64,000 bases of DNA from Streptomyces ortus (GTDB lineage Bacteria; Actinomycetota; Actinomycetes; Streptomycetales; Streptomycetaceae): positions 7,160,118 through 7,224,117 of the forward strand of contig NZ_JAIFZO010000002.1 of NCBI RefSeq assembly GCF_026341275.1, read 5' to 3'. The notes under the pieces are model-generated. The model saw nothing but the letters and a program-made list of their open reading frames with translations, searched no databases and was not told where the DNA came from. Both the position numbers and the translations under genes were made by a program. Position 1 is the stretch's first letter. Every line of letters begins with the position of its first letter. Shown piece after piece: positions 40,187-48,433 of the stretch.

Positions 40187-40255
40187 TCGTTGTATCGTCA
40201 TCCTGACGGCCACTTCCGTCCGGGCCGTGGGCGGCCGTAGGCGGCGCCGTGTCCC

Positions 40256-41449
40256 TCAGAGCACTCTCTCCGCCATCTCGCGCGACGGCTCGACGGCGCG
40301 CCCATGCAGACGCTGATAGGTGTACGCGGCGGACACGAGAGCTGTGTGGTGGTACCACCCGGGGAAGGAGCGCCCCTCGAAGTCCAGCAGGCCGAAGTCC
40401 CGTTCCATCGACGCGATCACGTCGGTCGTGCCGGCGTGCAGCGCGGCGACCCGGCAGACCTCCGAGAGGGTGTGGTGGGTGAGGCTGGTGAGCCACAGCC
40501 GTCCCGATGTGTGGGCCGGTCCTCCTTCGGTGAAGAGCCGGTACGGAGGGCCGGGGGAGCGCCCCTGGGAATTGCGGGGCAGGTGGACGAGCGTGGTCTG
40601 GAGGTGCGCGACGCGCTGCCGTCCGCTGTCCAGGGGGACGACCGCGGTCTCCGGGGTCTGCGCGAAGGCCAGAGCCCTCGCCGTCACCGGTCCTCCGGCG
40701 GTTTCGCCGGCCGGCTGCACCGGCAGGTGCGGTGCCACCGCGACGACGAAGTCGCGGTGACGTTTGGCGAGTCCGGACAGCAGGTGCTCCACGTCGGGTT
40801 CGTCGCTCATGTCGACGAGGGTCACGGAGGATGTGGATCCCGTGCGGGCCGACAGCCGGTCCACGAGCCGCAGGGTGTGCCTCCACATGGGCCGGTACCG
40901 CTCGGCGTCGGGTATGCGGGCGTCCCTGCGTCGTCCCGAGTCCTGTGTCCAACTCATCGGCAGGTGCAGGCACCAGTCGACGGGCACCTGGGTGGTGCCG
41001 ACGCGGAGGAAGGAGCCCAGTCCCAGCTGGCAGTTGAGCGTACGGCCCGAGGACGGGTCGAAATAGCGGTGGACGCCCACCGATCTGTCACCCCGTTTGG
41101 GCATGACGGCCCGGCCTATGGGCCAGATCGGTTCGGGATCGTGGTCGGTCACCCAGCGGGTGAGTTCTTCCATGACCTCGTCGAAGTTCCAGGGGCTGAG
41201 GCTGACGAACTGCCGCAGTGACTGCACCGCGGACGGGTCCGGTGAGATTGCGGTGGCCAGTCGGCGCAGCGACTTCTTACCCGACGTGACGAGCAGCCCT
41301 TCCAGATAGGCGTGCGCCATCTTGCGTTGGTCGATCCGACGCAAGCTCTTGAATATTGTTCCGCTGAAACGATCCAGAGTTAAGCCCGAATTGCCGCCGT
41401 ACGTCGTATTCCGTGAGGTTGACCAGGCTTCCGATGGGGCCACATCCAT
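40256..41449 (-). CDS. IS701-type transposase homologue lacking the first catalytic Asp
   Basis: A 397-residue protein with the IS701/DDE layout. The N-terminal helix region reads AHAYLEGLLVTSGKKSL and FVSLSPWNFDEV. The segment that normally carries the first Asp just before KKGTRSAGV reads IGRAVMPKRGDRSVGVHRY, with Gly at the Asp position. The second Asp region (TLVDMSDEPDVEHLL) and the C-terminal Glu block (FEGRSFPGWYHH) are kept. No terminal inverted repeats or target duplication were seen. A rare TTA codon lies at 41381-41383. The promoter is covered by TGGCGCCA motifs (41501-41560) and another array lies just beyond its 3' end. It is probably a domesticated DNA-binding protein, perhaps regulatory; a dead insertion sequence is the alternative. 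Confidence 0.75.
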   Translation of the reverse strand: MDVAPSEAWSTSRNTTYGGNSGLTLDRFSGTIFKSLRRIDQRKMAHAYLEGLLVTSGKKSLRRLATAISPDPSAVQSLRQFVSLSPWNFDEVMEELTRWVTDHDPEPIWPIGRAVMPKRGDRSVGVHRYFDPSSGRTLNCQLGLGSFLRVGTTQVPVDWCLHLPMSWTQDSGRRRDARIPDAERYRPMWRHTLRLVDRLSARTGSTSSVTLVDMSDEPDVEHLLSGLAKRHRDFVVAVAPHLPVQPAGETAGGPVTARALAFAQTPETAVVPLDSGRQRVAHLQTTLVHLPRNSQGRSPGPPYRLFTEGGPAHTSGRLWLTSLTHHTLSEVCRVAALHAGTTDVIASMERDFGLLDFEGRSFPGWYHHTALVSAAYTYQRLHGRAVEPSREMAERVL

Positions 41450-42117
41450 GGCGCAATAACTCCCCCGTGACTACTGAGCGTTGTGGAGAGAGAGTGTAGG
41501 TGGCGCACCAAGGTGGCGCCACTGTCCGGCGCATGGCTTGTTTTGGCGCCTTGCGTGGCACGCGTTGTTGAGGGTGTGGTGGCGGGAGCGCGGTTGAATA
41601 TGGCATATGTCGTGAAGAGCGTGAGCGTCCCCGCACACCCTGGTGGCGGCTGTCGGGGGCTGGCCCTCCAACCCGTCCTGAGCTGCTGGGATATGGAGCA
41701 TCCGGTCGCTGGGGAAGCGTGGTCCGGGAGCGTCGATGCAGGTGATTCGAGGGCCTCCGTGTCGGGAGGCGGTGGTGGAACGGGCCGCCGGGCGCCTCGC
41801 ACACCTGCTCGGTTCACGCCAACTGCGGGCTAGACCACTGGACCAAAGGGACGTGAGAACTCCGCAAAGTAGTGCCCGATGGCGCCAAGATTCTTGAACT
41901 CGTATTGATGTCGGGGTCTACTCGGGGTGCAACGGTGGGCTGTCTCGGCCGCAACGGGGAACCGTGCAATGACTGGTTCATTCAGGTCGCCCGTGTTTCG
42001 AGCGGTGGTCACCATGCATGGCATGTAGGTGCTGCAACGGGGGTGAACGGTCTCAGTGTTTGAAGGGGAACCACCGCGAACCCATCAGCATTTTCCGCGC
42101 GTTGACACGGAGGCGTG
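41450..42117. other. 668-bp intergenic region between transposase-like gene and LmbU homologue
   Basis: No gene seen. It holds the operator group at 41501-41560 and one further perfect TGGCGCCA at 41880-41887, about 230 bp before the LmbU-like gene, which could link that gene to the RHH system. Confidence 0.45.
41501..41560 (-). promoter_or_regulatory. RHH operator-like sites at the transposase-like gene promoter
   Basis: TGGCGCACCA 41501-41510, TGGCGCCA 41514-41521, TGGC 41534, TGGCGCC 41544-41550 and TGGCA 41556-41560. They begin about 50 bp before the start codon and overlap any plausible promoter on the minus strand. Confidence 0.55.
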
Positions 42118-42807
42118 ATGGCGAAGCAGGTCGAGAAGTGCAGGGAATCCACACCACACACATTCGGCAAGACCGCAGAGGAGATTCCGAGGCAGCGTAG
42201 AGGCGGAGGTCCGGCATTACGGCGTGAGCAGGTGCTCACCACGAATGTGGGGCTGCACATACCCACGGGCCTCACCTTCGAGGAGTGGGAACGCGCCGGC
42301 CGTCAGCTGTCCGGGTTGGTCAACTCGTCGTCCTGGTGGCTCGGGGACTGGCTCATCTTCGGCAAGGACCAGTACGCCGACCGCTATGAGCGCGGCATCC
42401 GCGCGGCCGGGCTGCAGTATCAGACACTGCGCAACTACGCCTGGGTCGCCCGACGGTTCGAACTGCACCGGCGCCGGCCCGCGCTCAGCTTCCAGCACCA
42501 CGCCGAGCTGGCGTCGCTGCCCGTCGACGACCAGGAGACCTGGCTCGATCGCGCGGAGCGGACGAAGTGGAACACCAAGCAACTGCGCAACGCGATCCGG
42601 GCCGAACGCGAGGGCGCCGCGCAGCAGACGAACGCTGTCGCAACCACGCACCGGCTCGCCCTGCCCGACCATCGGCTCCAGTGGTGGCACAAGGCGGCGG
42701 CGCTCGCCGGAACCGAGTTGGGGGAGTGGGTGACCGCCACCCTCGATGCCGCCGCCGAGCAGGTGCTGAAGGAAAAGGAAGCGGATCCGCAAGTGCCGCT
42801 CGCCTGA
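42118..42807 (+). CDS. LmbU-family cluster-situated transcriptional regulator
   Basis: A 229-residue homologue of LmbU, the activator of lincomycin genes; relatives occur in other peptide antibiotic clusters such as himastatin. Recognisable blocks are TNVGLHIPTGLTFEEWERAG, SSWWLGDWLIFGKDQY, YQTLRNYAWVARRFE and a C-terminal WWHKAAALAGTELGEWVTA. ATG 42118 has GGAGG 4 nt upstream. Codon 34 is TTA (42217-42219), so translation should depend on the bldA leucyl-tRNA, as expected for a late, pathway-specific activator. It is the only intact activator of secondary metabolism in the window and the best candidate to control this cluster. LmbU is reported to bind CGCCGGCG-type sites, unlike either motif family described here. 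Confidence 0.88.
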   Translation: MAKQVEKCRESTPHTFGKTAEEIPRQRRGGGPALRREQVLTTNVGLHIPTGLTFEEWERAGRQLSGLVNSSSWWLGDWLIFGKDQYADRYERGIRAAGLQYQTLRNYAWVARRFELHRRRPALSFQHHAELASLPVDDQETWLDRAERTKWNTKQLRNAIRAEREGAAQQTNAVATTHRLALPDHRLQWWHKAAALAGTELGEWVTATLDAAAEQVLKEKEADPQVPLA

Positions 42808-42898
42808 TCTTCTGACCGATCGGACGGAAAGCCCGGGACGGCCGAGGAGAGCAGGGAAGGCAGGGAAGACCGAGGGAGGCAGGGCGCGGGAGAATTCG

Positions 42899-42937
42899 CG
42901 GGGTCCGCACACCCGGCACGACGGGGTGCGGACCCCG
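42899..42937. terminator. Bidirectional terminator between convergent genes
   Basis: Perfect 12-bp arms 42899-42910 (CGGGGTCCGCAC) and 42926-42937 with a 15-nt loop, followed by a second short hairpin (GTCTC-ACGC-GAGAC, 42937-42950). It lies between the convergent LmbU-like and KtzT-like genes. Confidence 0.7.
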
Positions 42938-42954
42938 TCTCACGCGAGACGGTG

Positions 42955-43599
42955 TTATGGCAGGCGGCCCATGAGGTCGGCCGTCCGGGCGTGCCGGGTG
43001 CAACCGCGTCCGGCGAACGACTGCTCCACCCGCTCACGGATCTCGGGGCGTTGTTCCTGGCTGAGTTTGAACATGCCCTCCGCCTTGGTCACCCTGATGC
43101 GGAAGGCGCCCACCGCGGGCACGATCTTGCGAAAGTAGGTGAGGGATTCGGTCATGTCCCAGTTGTCACCGAATGCCTTCTCGAAGGCCTGCACCGTCGC
43201 CTGCACGACGCCGAGCGTCTCGTCGATCGTCTCGAATTTCTCCACCACTCCATGCACGTGCACGGAGGTGAAGTTCCAGGTGGGGGCGGCCGGTGCGATG
43301 TCGTAGACAGTGGGCGAGACATAAGCGTGCGGACCGGTGAACGTGAAGAGGTTCACCGAGCCGGTCTCCAGTGCCGCCCAATGCGGATTGGCTCGGTTCA
43401 TGTGGCCCAGCAGTGGCAGGCCGGCCAGGTCCGGAGCGGGCGAGTCGTCCCATTCGGGGTCGATGATGACGGGAAGGTGGGTGGCGTAGGGTCCGTCAGC
43501 GGGATTTCCGTTACTGGCCATCAGCGCCAGAGGATTCTCACGCATCAAGTCGACCATCCATGAAACATGTGGTTCCCGGTAATGACTGGGGACGAACAT
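42955..43599 (-). CDS. Piperazate synthase candidate (KtzT/PaiB family)
   Basis: A 214-residue PaiB-type protein beginning MFVPSHYREPHVSWMV, with LLGHMNRANPHW and FTGPHAYVSPTVY, the hallmarks of the family annotated as FMN-binding negative regulators. KtzT and its homologues in this family are haem enzymes that turn N5-hydroxy-ornithine into piperazic acid by N-N bond formation. The start is placed at ATG 43599, with AAAGGTGG about 8 nt upstream and matching the family N-terminus. An 18-bp palindrome 56 bp upstream matches those before the ornithine hydroxylase and the PKS unit. Together with the KtzI-like gene at 35619 this predicts a piperazate-containing product. A plain PaiB-type regulator remains possible. 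Confidence 0.82.
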   Translation of the reverse strand: MFVPSHYREPHVSWMVDLMRENPLALMASNGNPADGPYATHLPVIIDPEWDDSPAPDLAGLPLLGHMNRANPHWAALETGSVNLFTFTGPHAYVSPTVYDIAPAAPTWNFTSVHVHGVVEKFETIDETLGVVQATVQAFEKAFGDNWDMTESLTYFRKIVPAVGAFRIRVTKAEGMFKLSQEQRPEIRERVEQSFAGRGCTRHARTADLMGRLP

Positions 43600-43654
43600 A
43601 CAGCACCCACCTTTCATGACGTGATCCGGCGAATAGCCGATGGCGTCGCCATGG

Positions 43655-43672
43655 TGTCCTGTCGGCAGGACA
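43655..43672. promoter_or_regulatory. 18-bp palindromic operator, copy 3
   Basis: TGTCCTGTCGGCAGGACA: the same sequence as 5334-5351 except for one compensated change in each arm. It lies 56 bp upstream of the KtzT-like start codon. No clear -35/-10 pair at the spacing of copies 1 and 2 was found. Confidence 0.65.
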
Positions 43673-43785
43673 ACCGGATTCTTCATGATGGTGCGCGGTC
43701 ATGTCGCGCGCAATCAATAGGAGACTGATACCCCCGAACTCACGCGGAGAACTACGACTGAAGCCCGCTGCTGCAGTTGCTCGTT

Positions 43786-43805
43786 GCATCTACATGAATA
43801 GATGC
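43786..43805. repeat. Small inverted repeat GCATCTA-N6-TAGATGC
   Basis: Perfect 7-bp arms in a relatively AT-rich patch upstream of the KtzT-like gene. A possible operator; no other copy was noticed. Confidence 0.3.
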
Positions 43806-44025
43806 GGATTATTGTGCGTGCGACGGAAACTGCCGGAAAAGGGCTACGCCATAATCTTTTCGGCGAATCAAGGGGGAATCCGTCCGGGCGGATCCGCCAG
43901 CACGGCGCAGTTGCTGTGGGGGCCTGTGGGGGCCAGTGGGGGACCACAGGGCGATCGCGCACCTGAACAGCACGCGCGGAGACGCGCGTTCGGCCCCTAC
44001 TTGGTGTTCGGCGGGGCGACTGGGG

Positions 44026-45162
44026 TTACCGGGGGCGCTGAGCCGCGCGTGCCACGTCGATGGCTGTCCAGGCCATGCCCGTTGCTCCGTCGAGTGCGGC
44101 CCGGTCCGCCGCCTGGGTGCGGGAGGCGGCGGTGAACTCCGGCTGGTGGTTGACCGCGGGCGCGCAGTCGAGGCCGAGCATGGGGTGGATGGTGGGCACG
44201 ACGTGGGAGACGTTCCCCATGTCGGTGGCGGCGCCGGTGACGCCGGCCGGCAGTTCGGGGAAGCAGCGGCCCAGTGCCGTCGCGTTGGCGACCCACAGGT
44301 CCAGCAGGTCCCGGTCCGGCCGCAGGTCGGCGTAGTCGGGGCCGACCGGTGTGGTGGACAGCTCGCAGCCGGTGGCCAGCGCGCCCGCCTCGAAGCAGCG
44401 GCGCACCCGCTCGGACAACGGCCGCAGCGCGTCCAGGTCGTCGCTGCGTACGATCCAGCGCCCCCGGCTGGCGTCGGGGACGATGTTGGCGGCGGAGCCG
44501 GCGTGGGTGACGATGCCGTGGACGCGGTCGGAGGCGCCGGTGTGCTGGCGCAGCAGCCCGACGGCCACCTGGGCGACGGTCATGGCGTCCGCCGCGTTGA
44601 CGCCCAGCTCGGGATAGGCGCCGGCGTGGGCCGCCTTGCCTTCGTAGGCCACATCGAACTGGGTGACGGCCAGGCCGGGCATCGCCGCCATCTCGACCGC
44701 CGCCGGATGGACCATCATGGCGGCGTGCACGCCGTCGAAGGCGCCCTGTTCCAGCATCAGCACCTTGCCGCCGCCGCCTTCCTCGGCGGGGGTGCCGAGC
44801 ACCCGTACGGTCAGGCCGAGTTCGTCCGCCAAGGGGGCGAGTGCGATACCGGCGCCGACAGCCGCGGCGGCGATGACGTTGTGGCCGCAGGCGTGGCCGA
44901 TGTCGGGCAGCGCGTCGTACTCCGCGCAGATCGCGATGTGCGTCGGCCCGCTGCCGACCGTCGCCTGCACGGCGGTCGGCAGCCCGCAGTAGCCGTGCTC
45001 GACCTCGAACCCCGCGTCGCCGAGGGCGTCGGCGACCCAGCGGCTGGCGAGGTACTCCTCGAAGGCCAGCTCGGGGTGGGCGTGGATCCGGTGGGAGAGG
45101 GCGATCAGGTCGTCCGCCGCGGCACGGACGTGCCGTGCCGCGGCCTCCTTGGCGGTGGTCAC
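44026..45162 (-). CDS. M20-family amidohydrolase/peptidase
   Basis: A 378-residue zinc amidohydrolase of the M20D type (aminoacylase/IAA-amino acid hydrolase group). Metal-binding and catalytic motifs include HRIHAHPELAFEE, AEYDALPDIGHACGHN and GTPAEEGGGGK. It should hydrolyse an amide bond of an N-acyl amino acid or similar small molecule in the cytoplasm. GTG 45162 overlaps the stop of the aldehyde dehydrogenase gene (GTGA), so it is the last gene of a GMC oxidoreductase-aldehyde dehydrogenase-amidohydrolase operon. That order suggests stepwise oxidation of an alcohol to an acid and amide cleavage; the substrate is unknown. Confidence 0.88.
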   Translation of the reverse strand: MTTAKEAAARHVRAAADDLIALSHRIHAHPELAFEEYLASRWVADALGDAGFEVEHGYCGLPTAVQATVGSGPTHIAICAEYDALPDIGHACGHNVIAAAAVGAGIALAPLADELGLTVRVLGTPAEEGGGGKVLMLEQGAFDGVHAAMMVHPAAVEMAAMPGLAVTQFDVAYEGKAAHAGAYPELGVNAADAMTVAQVAVGLLRQHTGASDRVHGIVTHAGSAANIVPDASRGRWIVRSDDLDALRPLSERVRRCFEAGALATGCELSTTPVGPDYADLRPDRDLLDLWVANATALGRCFPELPAGVTGAATDMGNVSHVVPTIHPMLGLDCAPAVNHQPEFTAASRTQAADRAALDGATGMAWTAIDVARAAQRPR

Positions 45163-46666
45163 CGGCCGGCCGCCGGAGCGGTGGCGGCGATGTGCACGGC
45201 GGCGGGCCGGGTCGCCGCGTCGTAGGCGGCACGGGCCCCGGTGGCTCCCATACCGCTGTCGCGGGCGGGCTCGTACAGCCTCTCGGGGCCGCCGCCCTGC
45301 CACTGGTTGACCCAGACGACCCCCACGGGCAGATGCGAGGCCGCCGCGATGTGGCCGGGATCGTCGGTGTAGACGGTGGCGGCGAGGCCGTAGCGGGAGG
45401 CGGCGGCGCGGGCCAGGCCCTCCTCGAAGCTCGGCACGACGGTGACGGGCGCGACCGGGCCGAACGTCTCCTCGGTCATCACGAGCATGGTGTCGTCGAC
45501 CCCGGTGAGCACGGTCGCCGGGTAGAAGTAGCCGGTGCCTTCCGGCACGGTCCCGCCCGCGCGGACGGTGGCGCCCTTGTGGACGGCGTCCTCGACGTGG
45601 AGCCGTACGGTGTCGCGCTGTCGTTCGTCCACCAGCGGGCCGAGCATCGTGGCGGGGTCGAGGCCGTCGCCGACGGCGAAGGTCCCCGCGGCGGCGACGA
45701 GTGCCTCGACGAACTCGTCGGCGATCCGCTCATGGACGTAGATCCGTTCCATGGAGGTGCAGATCTGGCCGGTGTTGATGAACGCGCCGAACGCGACGGC
45801 CTGCGCGGTGGCCACCGGATCGACTCCGGCGTCGATCACGACGGGGTCCTTGCCGCCGAGTTCGAGCACACTGCGGCTCAGGCGCCGTCCGGTCGCCGTT
45901 CCCACGGCGCGGCCCGCCCCGACCGAGCCGGTGAAGTGGACGAGCCGTACGTCTTCGTGTTCCGTGAGCGCCGCGCCGGTGCGGGCGTCGCCGAGGACCA
46001 GGTTCAGTACGCCCGGGGGCAGCCCGGTGGTGGCGGCCAGTTCGAACAGCCGGACCGTGGAGACCGGGGAGCGTTCGGAGGGCTTGACCACGACGGTGTT
46101 CCCGGCGGCGAGCAGCGGGCCGAGTGCGCCGAGGACCATGACGACGGGGAAGTTCCACGGGGTGATCACGGCGGTGACGCCGAGCGGGTGGCGGACGATG
46201 TCGGTCCGCCCGCCTGCCGCACCCGTACCTGCATCCGCATCCGCACCCGCATCCGGACCAGGCCCTGCATCCGGGTCCGGACTCGTACCGGTCACCGTTT
46301 CGGTGAACGGGTAGGTGAGTGCCTGGTCCGCGGCGGCCTTCAGTCCGGCCACGGCCCCCGCGATGAAGGACTGCCCGATGCCGACAGGCTTGCCCATCTC
46401 CCGGCATTCCAGTTCGGCCAGTTCCGCGGCGTGCGCGGCGATCGTGTCGGCCCAGGCGTGGATCAGTTCCACGCCGGGCCACGGTGAGCGCGTGGCCCAC
46501 CCGCTGGGGCCGCGACCGCCCCGGTCACGGCGCGGTCGACGTCCTCGGCGCTGCCCGCGCGGAACCGCGCGAACGTCTCCTCGGTGGCGGGGTTGACCAC
46601 GGCGACGAGGTCCTCGCCGGCCGGCTCTTCCCACCGGCCGCCGATGTAGTTCTGGAGGGTTTCCAT
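45159..46666 (-). pseudogene. Aldehyde dehydrogenase with one frameshift
   Basis: An NAD(P)-dependent aldehyde dehydrogenase. METLQNYIGGRWEEP at the start is followed by a frame break near 46500, where the sequence must shift to continue GWATRSPWPGVELIHAW. The total of 1508 nt is one base short of whole codons, so a single-base loss explains it. The rest is intact: TPWNFPVV, the glutamate motif LELGGKDPV and the catalytic cysteine in NTGQICTSM. A low-complexity Asp-Ala-Gly-Pro insert of about 25 residues (46215-46300) is unusual for the family. Because the frame is otherwise perfect and the operon neighbours are intact, a sequencing error or a very recent mutation is likely. Confidence 0.75.
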
Positions 46667-46725
46667 GACGGTGGCCGTCTTTCTTCGGTACGGGGCGGGT
46701 CGAGATGTCTCGGTGAGGGTGCGAT

Positions 46726-48291
46726 TCACGCGTCGAGCCGGGCGGCCATGAGTTCGCCGGTCATGATGGCGGCGAGATTGGTGTTGGCCCGCGGCACGGC
46801 GGGGAAGATCGAGGCGTCCACGACCCGCAGACCCCGGACACCCTGCACCCGGCACGCCGGGTCGACGACCGTGTCGGGGGCTCCGGGAGCCCCCATCCGG
46901 CAGGTGCTCGTGCCGTGCTGGGCGTCGATGACGGTGGACAGGAGATGGTCGTCGAGGTCGCCGTCGTTCGCGAGGGCCTCGAACAGCGGACGGTTGGCCT
47001 CTTCGACCGAACCGCCGAGGACGGCGGCCGTCTCGGCACGGCCGCTCAGTTCGACGAGGGCGCGCACGCCCTCCCGCATCGGGGCGAGGTCACGCTCGTC
47101 GGAGAGCATCCGCTGGGCGACGTACGGGTGTGCCGAAGGATCGGTGGAGACCAGGGTCAGTTCGCCGCGCGAGTGGGTGCGGTTCAGCCAGACACCGAAA
47201 CCGCCGGAGTGCGACTCGGCGTTCGCCGTGGCCATGGCCAGCACGTTCTGGTTGAGCGAGACGAACATGAGGTCGTCGGAGTGCGTACCCGAGGCGCTGG
47301 ACCAGCGCACGCAGACGTTGGTGTGCCGGTCGTGCGGCGACTTGATGGCGGCCTCGGCCCGCAACGGCAGGGAGAGCACCGTCATCGCGTGGTCCTGCAT
47401 CCCGAGACCGACCGGCAGGTCCTGCCGGACCTCGATGCCCAGCTCCCGCAGCCGGGCGGCGGGGCCGATGCCCGAGCGCAGCAGGATCGCCGGGGAGTGG
47501 ATCACCCCCGCGCTGAGGATCACCTCGTCCGCGTACTCCGTGACGATCGCCCCGTCGATCACCACCCGGACACCGATCGCGCGGTCGTTCTCGAAGACGA
47601 CGGAGTCCACGAGTGCGTCGCCGCGGACGGTGAGGCCGGGCAGTTCGCGCGCGGGTTCGAGGTAGCCGTCGTTGACGGTGACGCGGCGCGCGTCACGGGA
47701 GTTGATCGGGTAGGGCGAGACGCCGGTGGCGCCGGGGGCGTTGACGTCGGGAGCCCAGCCGTGGCCCGCCGCCAGGGCCGAGTCGGCCAGGGCCCGGTCG
47801 ACGCCTCCCCAGGCGCTCTTCGGCATCCTGTGGATCGGGGTCGGTCCGCCGCGGCCGTGGTAGGGCCGGTCCCCGAACTCCTCGTCGTCCTCCAGCATCG
47901 AGAAGTACGGCAGCACGTCCTCGGGCGTCCAGCCGGTACAGCCGAGCCGGACCCATTCCTCGAAGTCCTCCATCGGCGGCCGGATGGCGATCTGACCGTT
48001 CACGGACGAACTGCCGCCCGTTCCACGGCCGCGCCAGTACGGGGCCTGTTGCTGCTTCTCGGTGCGCGAGGAGTTCAGACCCGTCCACACGAGATGTTCC
48101 GAGGCCGCGGGGTCCATCAGGGCCACCACGGGATTGGGCGAGCGCCATGGTTCCGGCAGCTGCGCCGAGCGGTGGTCGGGGCCCGCCTCCAGCAGGAGGA
48201 CCCGCCGGCCGCGGGCGGCGGCGCGGGCGGCGAGCACCGCGCCGGCGGAACCCGCGCCGACGACGATCAGATCGCGATCATGTTCTGCCAT
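46726..48291 (-). CDS. GMC-family FAD oxidoreductase
   Basis: 521 residues of the glucose-methanol-choline oxidoreductase family. The FAD-binding N-terminus is IVVGAGSAGAVLAARAA, the second signature is GRGTGGSSSVNGQIAIR, and the C-terminal segment QHGTSTCRMG with AVPRANTNLAAI holds the catalytic His/Asn region. It oxidises an alcohol to an aldehyde. ATG 48291 has AAGGAG 6 nt upstream. It is first in an operon with the aldehyde dehydrogenase (59 nt) and the M20 hydrolase, and is divergent from a GbsR/MarR-type regulator. The context resembles choline-type or alkanol-amide catabolism, but the substrate cannot be read from sequence. Confidence 0.9.
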   Translation of the reverse strand: MAEHDRDLIVVGAGSAGAVLAARAAARGRRVLLLEAGPDHRSAQLPEPWRSPNPVVALMDPAASEHLVWTGLNSSRTEKQQQAPYWRGRGTGGSSSVNGQIAIRPPMEDFEEWVRLGCTGWTPEDVLPYFSMLEDDEEFGDRPYHGRGGPTPIHRMPKSAWGGVDRALADSALAAGHGWAPDVNAPGATGVSPYPINSRDARRVTVNDGYLEPARELPGLTVRGDALVDSVVFENDRAIGVRVVIDGAIVTEYADEVILSAGVIHSPAILLRSGIGPAARLRELGIEVRQDLPVGLGMQDHAMTVLSLPLRAEAAIKSPHDRHTNVCVRWSSASGTHSDDLMFVSLNQNVLAMATANAESHSGGFGVWLNRTHSRGELTLVSTDPSAHPYVAQRMLSDERDLAPMREGVRALVELSGRAETAAVLGGSVEEANRPLFEALANDGDLDDHLLSTVIDAQHGTSTCRMGAPGAPDTVVDPACRVQGVRGLRVVDASIFPAVPRANTNLAAIMTGELMAARLDA

Positions 48292-48302
48292 CTGGACTCC
48301 TT

Positions 48303-48344
48303 GATACGGGAGCGTCCCGCGCCGATACGGGAGCGTCCCGCGCC
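48303..48344 (-). repeat. Exact 21-bp tandem duplication in the GMC gene leader
   Basis: Two head-to-tail copies (48303-48323, 48324-48344), each containing the imperfect palindrome CGGGAGCGTCCCG. A 21-bp unit is two helical turns, so a dimeric regulator could occupy both on one face. They lie between the promoter and the ribosome binding site of the GMC gene. Confidence 0.6.
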
Positions 48345-48368
48345 GGTGACTCCTGCGTGGATGCTGGT

Positions 48369-48397
48369 AATCTGACCTATCAGGAAAGTTCAGTCAA
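48369..48397 (-). promoter_or_regulatory. Probable promoter of the GMC-ALDH-M20 operon
   Basis: On the minus strand TTGACT, a 17-bp spacer and CAGATT, in a markedly AT-rich patch between the divergent genes. CTGA-N4-TCAG (48372-48383) overlaps the -10 side and could be a regulator site. Confidence 0.45.
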
Positions 48398-48433
48398 GAA
48401 TGAATTTTCATTTTTTTCCGTACGGGAGGATCG

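Larger units (their letters stand above)
39629..40255. other. 627-bp region without a gene, rich in TGGCGCC-type sites
   Basis: No convincing coding region on either strand. It contains the operator group at 39804-39827 and the phased array at 40126-40186. Confidence 0.5.
43600..44025. other. Intergenic region with operator and small inverted repeat
   Basis: No gene seen. It contains the palindrome 43655-43672, the inverted repeat 43786-43805 and a G-rich tandem stretch (GTGGGGGCC-like units, about 43915-43945). Confidence 0.45.

Noticed and set aside
40256..41449. An active insertion sequence
   Set aside because: The first catalytic Asp position is Gly, no terminal inverted repeats or target duplication could be seen, and the gene is a single copy in the window.
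42955..43599. PaiB-type sporulation/protease repressor
   Set aside because: The shared operator with the ornithine hydroxylase and PKS units makes the KtzT-like piperazate synthase role more likely, though the family alone cannot exclude a regulator.
48303..48344. Start of a CRISPR array
   Set aside because: Only two abutting copies with no spacers and no cas genes.
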